Origin: Hyphomonadaceae bacterium
GTDB lineage: Bacteria; Pseudomonadota; Alphaproteobacteria; Caulobacterales; Aquidulcibacteraceae
Length of the DNA stretch: 48,719 nucleotides
NCBI GenBank assembly: GCA_021731815.1
Contig: JAKFWO010000019.1
Span: forward strand, 1-48,719
Direction of reading: 5' to 3'
Shown in pieces: positions 18,492 through 25,917 of this stretch (its first letter is position 1; every line of letters starts with the position of its first letter). Position numbers and translations under genes: made by a program. The notes below the pieces were generated by a model. That model saw nothing but the letters and a program-made list of their open reading frames with translations. It was not told where the DNA came from and made no database searches.

Positions 18492-19823
18492 TTATCCCGG
18501 CCGGATCTGGCCGGTTCCGCGCAGCACATATTTGAAGGTGGTGAGTTCGCGCGCGCCTACGGGTCCGCGGGCGTGCAGGCGGCCCGTGGCGATGCCGATT
18601 TCTGCCCCCATGCCGAATTCGCCACCATCGGCAAATTGGGTCGAGGCATTATGCAGAACGATTGCCGAATCCACTTCGGCGAGGAAGCGAGCGGCGGCCT
18701 CCTGGTTTTCCGTGACGATGCACTCGGTATGGGCTGAACCGAAGCGCGCAATATGGTCCATGGCGGAATCGAGATCATCCACCACCCGGATCGCGAGGAT
18801 TGGGGCCAGAAACTCGTGCCCCCAATCCTCCGGGCGCGCCGGGATCATGGCCGGCACGATCTCGCATGCCCAGGCATCGCCGCGCAATTCGCAGCCAGCG
18901 GCAAGAAGTGCCGCGGCGATGGCCGGCAGCAATTCATCGGCGCAATCCTGGTCGATCAGCAGACATTCGGTCGCCCCGCACAATCCGGTGCGCCGCATTT
19001 TGGCGTTAAGGGCGATCCGCACTGCCATTTCGCGATCGGCGGCGCGGTGGATGTAAGTGTGGCAGATCCCTTCGAGATGGGAGAGCACTGCGATCCGCGC
19101 TTCCTTCTGCACCCGCTCGACGAGGCTTTTGCCGCCGCGCGGGATGAGCAGGTCGAGCGCGCCATCGAGTCCCGTCAGCATTTCCCCGACCGCCGCGCGA
19201 TCCGTAATGGGCACCAGCCCGATCGCCGCTTCCGGCAGGCCGGTGTCGCGCAAGGCGCTGCGCAAGGCCGCGTGAATGGCGGTGGCGGTGGCAAAGGCTT
19301 CGGAACCCGCCCGCAGGATGGCGCAATTGCCCGCCCGCAGGCAGAGCGCGGCGGCATCGGCAACGACATTGGGCCGGGCCTCGAAGATGATCCCGATCAC
19401 TCCGATCGGTACGGCGACCCGGGCGATATCGAGCCCATTGGGCCGCGACCAGCGCGCAAGCTCGGTCCCCAGCGGGGCGGGCCCGAGCGGGTCGGGCAAA
19501 GCCGCGATGTCGTCAAGCGCCGCAGCGATCCCCGCAAGCCGTGTCGCGTCGAGAAACAATCGGTCGAGCATGGAAGGCGACAGCCCGGCTTCGGCACCTG
19601 CCAGCATGTCGACGCGGTTGGCCGCGAGGATGGGTTCGGCCCCTGCCCGGATGGCGCGCGCCATGGCGGCGATCGCAGCCGTGCGTGTGTCAGCCCCTGC
19701 CAGCCGGATTTTCGGTGCAGCCGCGCGGGCGGCGACACCCATGCCGCGCATCAGATTGGTGACGCAAACTGAAGATGCGGGATCCGGGTTTAAATGTCGC
19801 CCTCCGGCCGAAGGAAATTTCAT
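18492..19823 (-). CDS. proA: Gamma-glutamyl phosphate reductase
   Basis: NADPH-dependent reduction of L-glutamyl-5-phosphate to glutamate-5-semialdehyde, the second step of proline synthesis. It belongs to the aldehyde dehydrogenase superfamily. The catalytic cysteine lies in MRRTGLCGATECLL, and the GGKSLVERVQKEARIAVLSHLEGICHTYI region is characteristic. Start: ATG 19823 overlaps the stop of the upstream small ORF as ATGA and gives 443 residues. ATG 19751 (MRGMGVAARAAAP) gives 419, closer to the usual 415-420. Coupling favours 19823; family length favours 19751. The usual partner proB is not adjacent. Confidence 0.95.
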   Translation of the reverse strand: MKFPSAGGRHLNPDPASSVCVTNLMRGMGVAARAAAPKIRLAGADTRTAAIAAMARAIRAGAEPILAANRVDMLAGAEAGLSPSMLDRLFLDATRLAGIAAALDDIAALPDPLGPAPLGTELARWSRPNGLDIARVAVPIGVIGIIFEARPNVVADAAALCLRAGNCAILRAGSEAFATATAIHAALRSALRDTGLPEAAIGLVPITDRAAVGEMLTGLDGALDLLIPRGGKSLVERVQKEARIAVLSHLEGICHTYIHRAADREMAVRIALNAKMRRTGLCGATECLLIDQDCADELLPAIAAALLAAGCELRGDAWACEIVPAMIPARPEDWGHEFLAPILAIRVVDDLDSAMDHIARFGSAHTECIVTENQEAAARFLAEVDSAIVLHNASTQFADGGEFGMGAEIGIATGRLHARGPVGARELTTFKYVLRGTGQIRPG

Positions 19824-20128
19824 GTTGCAACGGAAATGGCGAGTGGAATGAGCGCGGAACCGCCATCGCCGCCGGGGATTGCTCCAATTCCCCCTACAAG
19901 CCCAAGCACATGGGCCTGACCGCTGGCGCGGTTGTTCTTGTTGACCAGCCGCACACCGATATCTCCTGCAACCACCAGCATTTGTCGGCCCGGCAGCAGC
20001 TGGTTTCCTGCGACCCATACCGGCCCCGATCCGGCCGATAATTCCAGCAATACCGCAATGGTGCCATTATGGCGGACGACCAGCTTCTGGTCCGGCTGTT
20101 CCGGGGACAGGGAAAATGCCAATTGCAT
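19820..20128 (-). CDS. Small uncharacterised protein coupled to proA
   Basis: A 102-residue frame I do not recognise. It looks real: AAAGGA lies about 7 nt before ATG 20128, and its TGA overlaps the candidate proA start ATG by 4 nt. The composition is ordinary for a soluble beta-rich protein (QKLVVRHNGTIAVLLELSAG, then LLPGRQMLVVAGDIGVRLVN), with a Gly-rich segment near the end. It has no membrane span and no metal motif. It may have a regulatory or structural role unrelated to proline. Confidence 0.55.
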   Translation of the reverse strand: MQLAFSLSPEQPDQKLVVRHNGTIAVLLELSAGSGPVWVAGNQLLPGRQMLVVAGDIGVRLVNKNNRASGQAHVLGLVGGIGAIPGGDGGSALIPLAISVAT

Positions 20129-20225
20129 GCATGGTCCTTTGGTGAGAGTTCAGAGGGCAGGGGTCCGGGGCAATCCCGGGGGAAGAGTGAAGTTTTGGGA
20201 CCCGGTGTGCCTCGTACCGGAAACC

Positions 20226-20337
20226 AGAGCATTTTCAAGGAAATCCGAGCCGAATGTCTGAATTGAAAATGCTCGGATTCAAGGATTTGGAGCGCGTTCA
20301 GGCGAAAAACCGGATGTCACTTTTTCTGAACGCGCTC
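20226..20337. repeat. Palindromic repeat type A, copy 1
   Basis: Two hairpins. The first has arms AGCATTTTCA and TGAAAATGCT around an AATGTCTGAATT core. The second has 12-nt arms GAGCGCGTTCAG and CTGAACGCGCTC. Near-identical to the copies at 29410, 29523 and 41151. Confidence 0.9.
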
Positions 20338-20338
20338 A

Positions 20339-20414
20339 AGTGGAGCGGACCAAACATTCGCTACCCACTTGCGCGCCAACCTCCGAGCCGAATGTTTGGT
20401 CCATAAGCTCCACT
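20339..20414. repeat. Palindromic repeat related to type B
   Basis: Outer arms AGTGGAGC and GCTCCACT, with inner arms GGACCAAACATTCG and CGAATGTTTGGTCC. The outer arms match type B at 2490; the inner arms have diverged by paired changes, so the stem is kept. Confidence 0.85.
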
Positions 20415-20431
20415 AAGCTCATGTTTACAGC

Positions 20432-20503
20432 GTGGTTCTTATGAATCTGACATTTGCAATCGCGCACGGCCAAAATGGGATGCAAATGTCAGATTCGAAC
20501 CAC
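20432..20503. repeat. Palindromic repeat type C touching the GT4 stop codon
   Basis: Arms GTGGTTC and GAATCTGACATTTGC with their complements. Its right end runs into the TAG stop (20505-20503, minus strand) of the glycosyltransferase gene, which reads CTAG across the junction. Confidence 0.88.
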
Positions 20504-21621
20504 TAGTCCCGAACACCCTGTTCCGCCCCGGCGACGATTTTCGTCTTTTTGCGCCGGAACAGCCGGATGAGCCGCAGGCGCTTCCAGAAACGGCGGCGTT
20601 CAAGTGGCGGCAATTGCTGGAGATTGCGCACGAATTCCTCGGCACAGGCGCGCCAGGAAAAACGCTCGGCATAAGCCCGACAATCCGCCCGATCCATGGC
20701 AAGTGCTTCCTCGATGGCGGTGCGGAGATTGATATTGATTGCGCCTGCTTTTGAGCCCGGAATGATGTCCTTGGGGCCGGGGGCCGGGAACGCCGCGACC
20801 GGCGTGCCGGCGGCCATGGCTTCGAGAATCACGAGGCCGAAAGTGTCGGTGAGCGAGGGGAAGACGAAGACATCCGAATCGGCAAAATAGCGGGCCAGTT
20901 CCTCCCCGAAGCGCGGTCCGGCAAAATGCGCGTCCGGATATTTTTCCGCCAATTCTTCGCGCTGGGGGCCGTCGCCGACCAGAACCTTCGTGCCTGGCAG
21001 GTCAAGTTTCAGGAATTCCTCGAGATTCTTTTCGACCGCCACCCGTCCCACGCTCAGCATGATCGGGCGCGGCAGATCGGCGAACATGCCGCCATCGAGC
21101 CCACGCTTCGCGGGGTCGAACATGTCGGTATCTACACCGCGGCTCCAGGCCTCGATATTGGTAAAGCGTTTGGCGACCAGTTCATCGCGCATCGAAGGCG
21201 TGGCGACCAGCATTCGCCCCGAGGGCCGGTGGAACCAGCGCATATAGGCATAGCCCGCCCAGAGAGGGATCGGCAGGCGCGCGGTCACATATTCAGGAAA
21301 CCGCGTGTGATAGCTCGTGGAAAACGGGAAGCGGTGCTTGATGCAGATCGACCGCATCGCGATCCCCAGCGTGCCCTCGGTCGCGATGTGAACTGCATCG
21401 GGCGCGAAAGCGAGGAAACGTTCCTCGACCTTTGCGCGTGCATTCACCGCAAGGCGAATCTCGGGATAGGTGATAAGCGGCACGGTTTTGAAGCCATCGG
21501 TGGGCGCAACGACTTCGACTTCGTGGCCGAGCCCCCGGCATTCATCGATGACGCGCGACAGGGTCCGCACCACGCCATTGACCTGGGGTTCCCACGCATC
21601 GGTGACAAGAAAAATCCGCAT
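20503..21621 (-). CDS. Glycosyltransferase family 4 (GT-B fold)
   Basis: GT4 glycosyltransferase, about 372 residues, similar in layout to MgtA/SqdX-like lipid glycosyltransferases. From ATG 21621 the N-terminus is MRIFLVTDAWEPQVNGVVRTL, the typical first strand and glycine loop; the longer frame adds repeat-derived residues and is rejected. The C-terminal nucleotide-sugar domain has PIMLSVGRVAVEKNLEEFL, VLVGDGPQ and FVFPSLTDTFGLVILEAMA, which holds the conserved glutamate. A basic tail (RRRFWKRLRLIRLFRRKKTK) may bind membrane. The product is probably a glycolipid or exopolysaccharide; donor and acceptor are unknown. Its TAG stop abuts a type C repeat. Downstream of the sensor kinase on the same strand. 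Confidence 0.88.
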   Translation of the reverse strand: MRIFLVTDAWEPQVNGVVRTLSRVIDECRGLGHEVEVVAPTDGFKTVPLITYPEIRLAVNARAKVEERFLAFAPDAVHIATEGTLGIAMRSICIKHRFPFSTSYHTRFPEYVTARLPIPLWAGYAYMRWFHRPSGRMLVATPSMRDELVAKRFTNIEAWSRGVDTDMFDPAKRGLDGGMFADLPRPIMLSVGRVAVEKNLEEFLKLDLPGTKVLVGDGPQREELAEKYPDAHFAGPRFGEELARYFADSDVFVFPSLTDTFGLVILEAMAAGTPVAAFPAPGPKDIIPGSKAGAININLRTAIEEALAMDRADCRAYAERFSWRACAEEFVRNLQQLPPLERRRFWKRLRLIRLFRRKKTKIVAGAEQGVRD

Positions 21622-21680
21622 AAAGGAGATTTCGTCGAATTCCGCCGCCGGTGCAAGTGATTCCGCTGTTGCGGCGCGAT

Positions 21681-21710
21681 GAGGATCGACCCGGTGAGGA
21701 TCGACCCGGT
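21681..21710. repeat. 15-bp perfect tandem duplication
   Basis: GAGGATCGACCCGGT occurs twice without a gap in the leader between the sensor kinase and GT4 genes. Confidence 0.8.
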
Positions 21711-21765
21711 GATGAACTTTCCCCGGGCCGGCGCGCAATCGATCCGTATCATCCGGTTGGCAAGC

Positions 21766-23649
21766 TTATTCCTGCACAGGTGGCAGACGCGCAGGCAGCG
21801 TCAAATGAAAGCGCGAACCCTTGCCAAATTCGCTCTCCACCTCGACCGTTCCACCCATCAATTGCGCGAATTCGCGGGTGATGGCGAGACCCAGCCCGGT
21901 CCCCCCGACCCGGCGGGTCGGGCTGGCATCGACCTGGACAAAGGGCTGAAACAGTTTTTCGAGGTCCTCGGGCCGCATTCCGATCCCGGTATCGGCCACG
22001 GTGAAGATGATTTTTTCGCCCGTTTCGTCGAGGGCGATGGTCAGGCGGATCTCGCCGTCGCGGGTGAATTTCGCCGCATTGCTCAGAAGATTGAGCAGGG
22101 ATTGCAGCACTTTTTCGCCATCGGTGAACAGGCCGATATCCCCGACCTGGTTGTCGACGACCCAGGCATTGTTATTGGCACTGGCCAAGGGAGCGAAAAT
22201 GTCTCCGGTCCTTGCGATGATCTCCCCGACCGATACCGGCCCGATCCGGAGCTTCATCCGTCCGGCCTCGAGCTTCGACAGATCGAGTACATTATTGATC
22301 ATGCTGAGCAAATGCCGCGCCGCCCCGGTGATCCGCCTGGCGTCCTCGAGGCTGGTTTCCGCACCGGCGGCCTCGCAATCCTCCATCAGGATTTCCGAAT
22401 AGCCGATGATTGCATTGAGCGGCGTGCGCAATTCATGGCTGATATTGGCAAGGAATTTTGACTTCGCCCGACTGGCTTCCTCTGCGGTGCGTTTGGAATT
22501 GATCAGCGCGCGGATCAGCAATGCCAATTCCCGGTGGCACTCGGAAAAACGCCCGAATTGGGCCGAAGGCAGTCTGTTTTGATGGCTATCGGCTGCGGCG
22601 GGCGGGTTAAATTCCGCAAGATAGGCTTCGAGTTCGGAAAAAGTATCGGAGGGACCGCCTTCGCCGGCCAAATCCTGCCAGTCATTCATGGCGATGGCAT
22701 TGGCACGATGGAGCGTGCGCGTCACCAGGGCGCTCAGCCGGTCGGCGCTGTCGACAGCCTTGCGCAATTCCTGTTCGGTCCGCACCCGTTCGCTGATATC
22801 CTCGATCGTGCCTTCGTAATAGGCAAGCGTACCGTCGGGATCATGGACCTCGCGCGCGGTTTCGCTGACCCAGATCTTTTCGCCGGTGGCGTGGCGATAG
22901 ATTTCGGAGACAAAATTGGCGACGGCACCGGTCTTTGCAATTTCCTCGACAAATTCGTCGCGCCGGACTGGATCGACATACCATTCCCGCGCGATCGAGG
23001 TCGCCGCCGCCAGCCACTGGCTTTCGGTTTCATATCCCATCATGCGCACAAAGGCTGGATTGGCGCGGTGGGGGCGGCCTTCCGCGGTCGAGCGGTATAT
23101 GCCGATCACGGCATTGTCGTAGAGCGCGCGGAAGCCCTCGCCCGGAATATCGGACAGCGGAATCATTTCCCGTTCGGGCTCAAACAAAATGAGCGCGGCC
23201 GATCCAAAAACGCATTCGACAGGGGCGGGCGCGGCCGCCGCGATCAGTGCGAAAAGCGTTCCATCGGTGCAGCGCATCAGAAGACGCAATTCCTCGACCA
23301 TCTGCAAACGGACGACGCGGTCGATCAACTTGCTCCACATTTCGCCATGGATGAAGGGCGATTCCGCAGGCTCAGGCGACGGCGGGTTTTCGGGAGTGGC
23401 GGCGTTTCCGGTTCCGAATTTCAGACGAAAGGCGCGGGTGCTCCACAGGATTTTACCTGAAGGATCGGTCGCACAGGCCAGAACGCGGGCCTGGTCCAAT
23501 TGCCGCGGCAGACGCATGCGGGAATCAGCGTCCGGGTCGCAGGAACGCGCCGGTATTGCGTCATTGTCAGCTGTAAGACGGGCAGTTTCGATTGCTCTTT
23601 GCTCCACTGCTGCCCAATCCTTGCCGAAACCGCTTTTGGCCCGCGACAC
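21766..23649 (-). CDS. PAS-domain sensor histidine kinase
   Basis: Predicted soluble kinase of a two-component system, 627 residues, with no clear membrane span. Two PAS-like regions are seen: one near residues 55-175 and a clearer PAS/PAC near 185-310 (GIYRSTAEGRPHRANPAFV, then a PAC ending YYEGTIEDISERV). The H-box ISHELRTPLNAIIGYSEIL places the phospho-accepting histidine at residue 405. The N-box (LLSNAAKF, near 524), G1 (ADTGIGM) and G2 (GGTGLGL) make a complete HATPase. GTG 23649 is the first possible start; ATG 23517 is an alternative, and neither has a strong ribosome site. No response regulator is adjacent, so it is an orphan kinase here. Confidence 0.9.
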   Translation of the reverse strand: MSRAKSGFGKDWAAVEQRAIETARLTADNDAIPARSCDPDADSRMRLPRQLDQARVLACATDPSGKILWSTRAFRLKFGTGNAATPENPPSPEPAESPFIHGEMWSKLIDRVVRLQMVEELRLLMRCTDGTLFALIAAAAPAPVECVFGSAALILFEPEREMIPLSDIPGEGFRALYDNAVIGIYRSTAEGRPHRANPAFVRMMGYETESQWLAAATSIAREWYVDPVRRDEFVEEIAKTGAVANFVSEIYRHATGEKIWVSETAREVHDPDGTLAYYEGTIEDISERVRTEQELRKAVDSADRLSALVTRTLHRANAIAMNDWQDLAGEGGPSDTFSELEAYLAEFNPPAAADSHQNRLPSAQFGRFSECHRELALLIRALINSKRTAEEASRAKSKFLANISHELRTPLNAIIGYSEILMEDCEAAGAETSLEDARRITGAARHLLSMINNVLDLSKLEAGRMKLRIGPVSVGEIIARTGDIFAPLASANNNAWVVDNQVGDIGLFTDGEKVLQSLLNLLSNAAKFTRDGEIRLTIALDETGEKIIFTVADTGIGMRPEDLEKLFQPFVQVDASPTRRVGGTGLGLAITREFAQLMGGTVEVESEFGKGSRFHLTLPARLPPVQE

Positions 23650-23703
23650 CGAAAAGCCGGGCTGGGAATCCGATTATCCGGGTCTGATATCACAAGAAAG
23701 TTA

Positions 23704-24270
23704 TCAAGTGATAAGAATCGGACGCCATACCCCCATAAAAGCCGCAATCGTGATCAGGCTCATGAGGCCGATAAAACGCGCGCGGCTGAGTGCGACCTCC
23801 GGCGCGTGAACCATCAGGGCCGTGGCCGCTCCGAAGCACAGGAATTTTATCCCGACATAGGGCGGCGGGGACAGCCAGGCCCCGGACAGGATCGCGATGG
23901 CGGCCAGGGTCGTGGCGGCGAAAACCCCAAGACGCAGGATCTTTTCGAGCAGGACACGATCCGCGGGCCTCGGGGCAGGGCGGCGGATGAAATCGATGAG
24001 GAATAGCAACCAGAAAGTGGCCGCCAGAAGCGATGCCACCCAGACGCTTGCGCTGGTGGCGTTCCAATTGGCGTAAACAAGGCCAAGGCCAAGAGGGCCG
24101 GCAAATACCGCACCGGCGGCGGCCCAGATGCGGAAGCGGATTGCGAGGTCCATCTGCCCCGGCACTCCCGACCTTGCCACCACCCGGGCGGCGGTACTGC
24201 CCGCGACCCAGAACGCAAAACAGGTGATATGGGCGAGAATCAGCAGGGCCTTGAGCAGCGTGAATGCCAT
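23704..24270 (-). CDS. Small multi-span membrane protein, CopD-like layout
   Basis: A 188-residue integral membrane protein. The start is secure: AAGGAGG lies about 6 nt before ATG 24270. Five to six spans can be drawn, with histidine 14 in the first (LLILAHITCF) and an aromatic-rich last span. The arrangement resembles the CopD/DUF2269 group of small membrane proteins, but I see no decisive motif. It precedes the sensor kinase gene by 54 nt on the same strand, so the two may be co-transcribed. Function unknown. Confidence 0.6.
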   Translation of the reverse strand: MAFTLLKALLILAHITCFAFWVAGSTAARVVARSGVPGQMDLAIRFRIWAAAGAVFAGPLGLGLVYANWNATSASVWVASLLAATFWLLFLIDFIRRPAPRPADRVLLEKILRLGVFAATTLAAIAILSGAWLSPPPYVGIKFLCFGAATALMVHAPEVALSRARFIGLMSLITIAAFMGVWRPILIT

Positions 24271-24382
24271 CTGTGCCTCCTTTTTGCGTTGATCGCATTG
24301 AGCCTTGCGCCAGAGTGTTTAAGGTGCGCGCGCGCATAGTTCAAACCCGTGCCGGCTGTTCCTCCTGTCAGGGACATCTGTC

Positions 24383-24463
24383 CCGGACTATCGGCCCGGA
24401 CTATCGGCCGGGATTAACGGGCCGGGATTAACGGGCCGGAATGATGGAACCGGAATGATGGAA
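24383..24463. repeat. Chain of three doubled minisatellite units
   Basis: Six units, all beginning CCGG, sit head to tail without spacers: CCGGACTATCGGC twice (13 bp), CCGGGATTAACGGG twice (14 bp) and CCGGAATGATGGAA twice (14 bp). The array ends 8 nt before the GTG start of the Nudix gene, and its last bases form part of that gene's purine-rich leader. Confidence 0.9.
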
Positions 24464-24471
24464 GAAAAGTC

Positions 24472-24954
24472 GTGATCCTTCTTCAGGATATTCCCCAGTT
24501 CGGACTCCGACGTACCGGCACCGATTATCCCGATCGGCCCTGCGCCTATGGCATCGGCCTCGACATGCTCGGGCGGATTGCGGTGGCCGAGATCGGCCTG
24601 CGTCCGCCTTTCGAATATGATTTGCCGGGCGGCGGGCTCGATCCCGGCGAAAGCCCGGTGGAGGCGCTGGTCCGTGAGTTCCGGGAAGAGACCGGGCTTC
24701 AGGTCGAGGCCGGCGACCTCATTGCCAAAGCCGGGCAATATTGGGGGCGCGCCGATGTCAGGCCCCGGAATTCGCTGTGCCATTTCCATCTGGTCCAGAT
24801 CGCCGGCGACCATGGGGCCCCGGTCGAGCACGACCATCGCCTCGTCTGGCTGTCGCCCTTCGATGCCGCGCGCCGCATGCGCCACGATGCCCATGCCTGG
24901 GCGATCCTGAAATGGCTGCGCCTGACCGAGGAACACGCCCATGGCTTCGTGTGA
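24472..24954 (+). CDS. Nudix hydrolase
   Basis: Hydrolase of a nucleoside diphosphate linked to another moiety, 160 residues. The Nudix box at about residues 50-72 fits GX5EX7REUXEEXGU exactly and ends REFREETGL, so the metal-binding glutamates are intact. The start is GTG 24472 after a GGAAGAAAAG leader; no better start exists in frame. The protein resembles the MutT-like group with a C-terminal HRLVWLSPFDAARRM segment. Substrate unknown. Its leader is a minisatellite array. Confidence 0.85.
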   Translation: MILLQDIPQFGLRRTGTDYPDRPCAYGIGLDMLGRIAVAEIGLRPPFEYDLPGGGLDPGESPVEALVREFREETGLQVEAGDLIAKAGQYWGRADVRPRNSLCHFHLVQIAGDHGAPVEHDHRLVWLSPFDAARRMRHDAHAWAILKWLRLTEEHAHGFV

Positions 24955-25104
24955 GGGGGGGGCACCGGCCGACATACCGCCGTCTGGTCGCAAGGAGCAG
25001 GTGGATTTCAAATCAAAAAAACTTCGCGACAATTCCTGGTTTTCCAGACAAAGTCAGGAATGACGACGCGTTTACATAATATTTGTAGGGAGATCCTGCC
25101 TGTT

Positions 25105-25722
25105 ATGTACCGTTCCATGTCTGTCGCTTTGCTGATTGGCACGATTGGCTTGACGGGCCCGGTTGCGGCCCAGAGTTTTGACGATCCCATCGCGCGCTGC
25201 CGGAGCGCGGGTGATGACAAGGCCAGGATCGCATGCCTTGAATCGGCCCTGCGTGTGATCCCGCCGGTTTCTCCGGGTGGCTTGCCATCTGCGACCGCGA
25301 CCACACCAACACCCCAGGGAACAGTTCCGTCGGAGCCGGGCCCGATCCTGCCGACGACGTCTCCAGCGACTTCTGTACCAGCGCCGCCAGCCCCTGCAAT
25401 CTCGGTCCCGCGGCAAACCGCGGCCACCGGCCTTGGGGCCGAACAGATCGTGCGAAAACAGGAACGCAAACGCCCGAACAAGGAGAAATCCCGTGAAAAG
25501 ATCGAATCGCCGATCCAGTCTTTCGCGCGGAATTCGCTCGGCAAATGGGTGTTTGTTTTAAAGAACGGCCAGATCTGGCGTCAATTGCAGGGCGATCCGA
25601 CAAACCCCGTTTTGCGCGAGGAAAGCAATTATACCGCGTCCATTCGCCGGGGCACGATCAGCGGCTACCGGATGAATATCCGCGAAGTGCGGAGCACCCT
25701 GGTGGTCGAACGACTTCGCTGA
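25105..25722 (+). CDS. Exported protein with Pro-rich linker, unknown function
   Basis: About 205 residues from ATG 25105; ATG 25117 is also possible. A signal peptide ends GPVAAQ. A short helical part with two cysteines follows (IARCRSAGDDKARIACLESAL), then about 60 Pro/Ser/Thr-rich residues, a basic charged stretch, and a small C-terminal beta domain (GKWVFVLKNGQIWRQLQGD, then RGTISGYRMNIREV). The C-terminal pattern recurs in hypothetical periplasmic proteins of alphaproteobacteria, to my recollection, but no function is known to me. It precedes the convergent TonB receptor gene. Confidence 0.65.
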   Translation: MYRSMSVALLIGTIGLTGPVAAQSFDDPIARCRSAGDDKARIACLESALRVIPPVSPGGLPSATATTPTPQGTVPSEPGPILPTTSPATSVPAPPAPAISVPRQTAATGLGAEQIVRKQERKRPNKEKSREKIESPIQSFARNSLGKWVFVLKNGQIWRQLQGDPTNPVLREESNYTASIRRGTISGYRMNIREVRSTLVVERLR

Positions 25723-25838
25723 TCGGACCCCGCCTTTTGCCATTGTCCTGGACCTGCGGGCCGTGGGTGCCAACGACCCTGTCACGTCGCGAAAGACATC
25801 GACCAGCGACCACCACCCGGCTTTCCAGGATAATCAAC

Positions 25839-25870
25839 AAAAAAGCGGCGCGTTCTTTCGAACGCGCCGC
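25839..25870 (-). terminator. Rho-independent terminator of the TonB receptor gene
   Basis: Perfect 10-bp stem GCGGCGCGTT/AACGCGCCGC with a 6-nt loop. On the minus strand it is followed by six T. It lies 48 nt past the receptor stop codon. Confidence 0.88.
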
Positions 25871-25917
25871 AAGGTTTCCATCGTCCTTTTGATTTCCCAA
25901 AAGGGCGAGGGTCAGAA

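Larger units (their letters stand above)
20129..20502. other. Gene-free stretch, mostly palindromic repeats
   Basis: About 375 bases between the small ORF and the GT4 gene. After a leader of about 100 bp upstream of the small ORF, it is filled by one element each of types A, B and C. No credible coding frame is seen. Confidence 0.6.
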
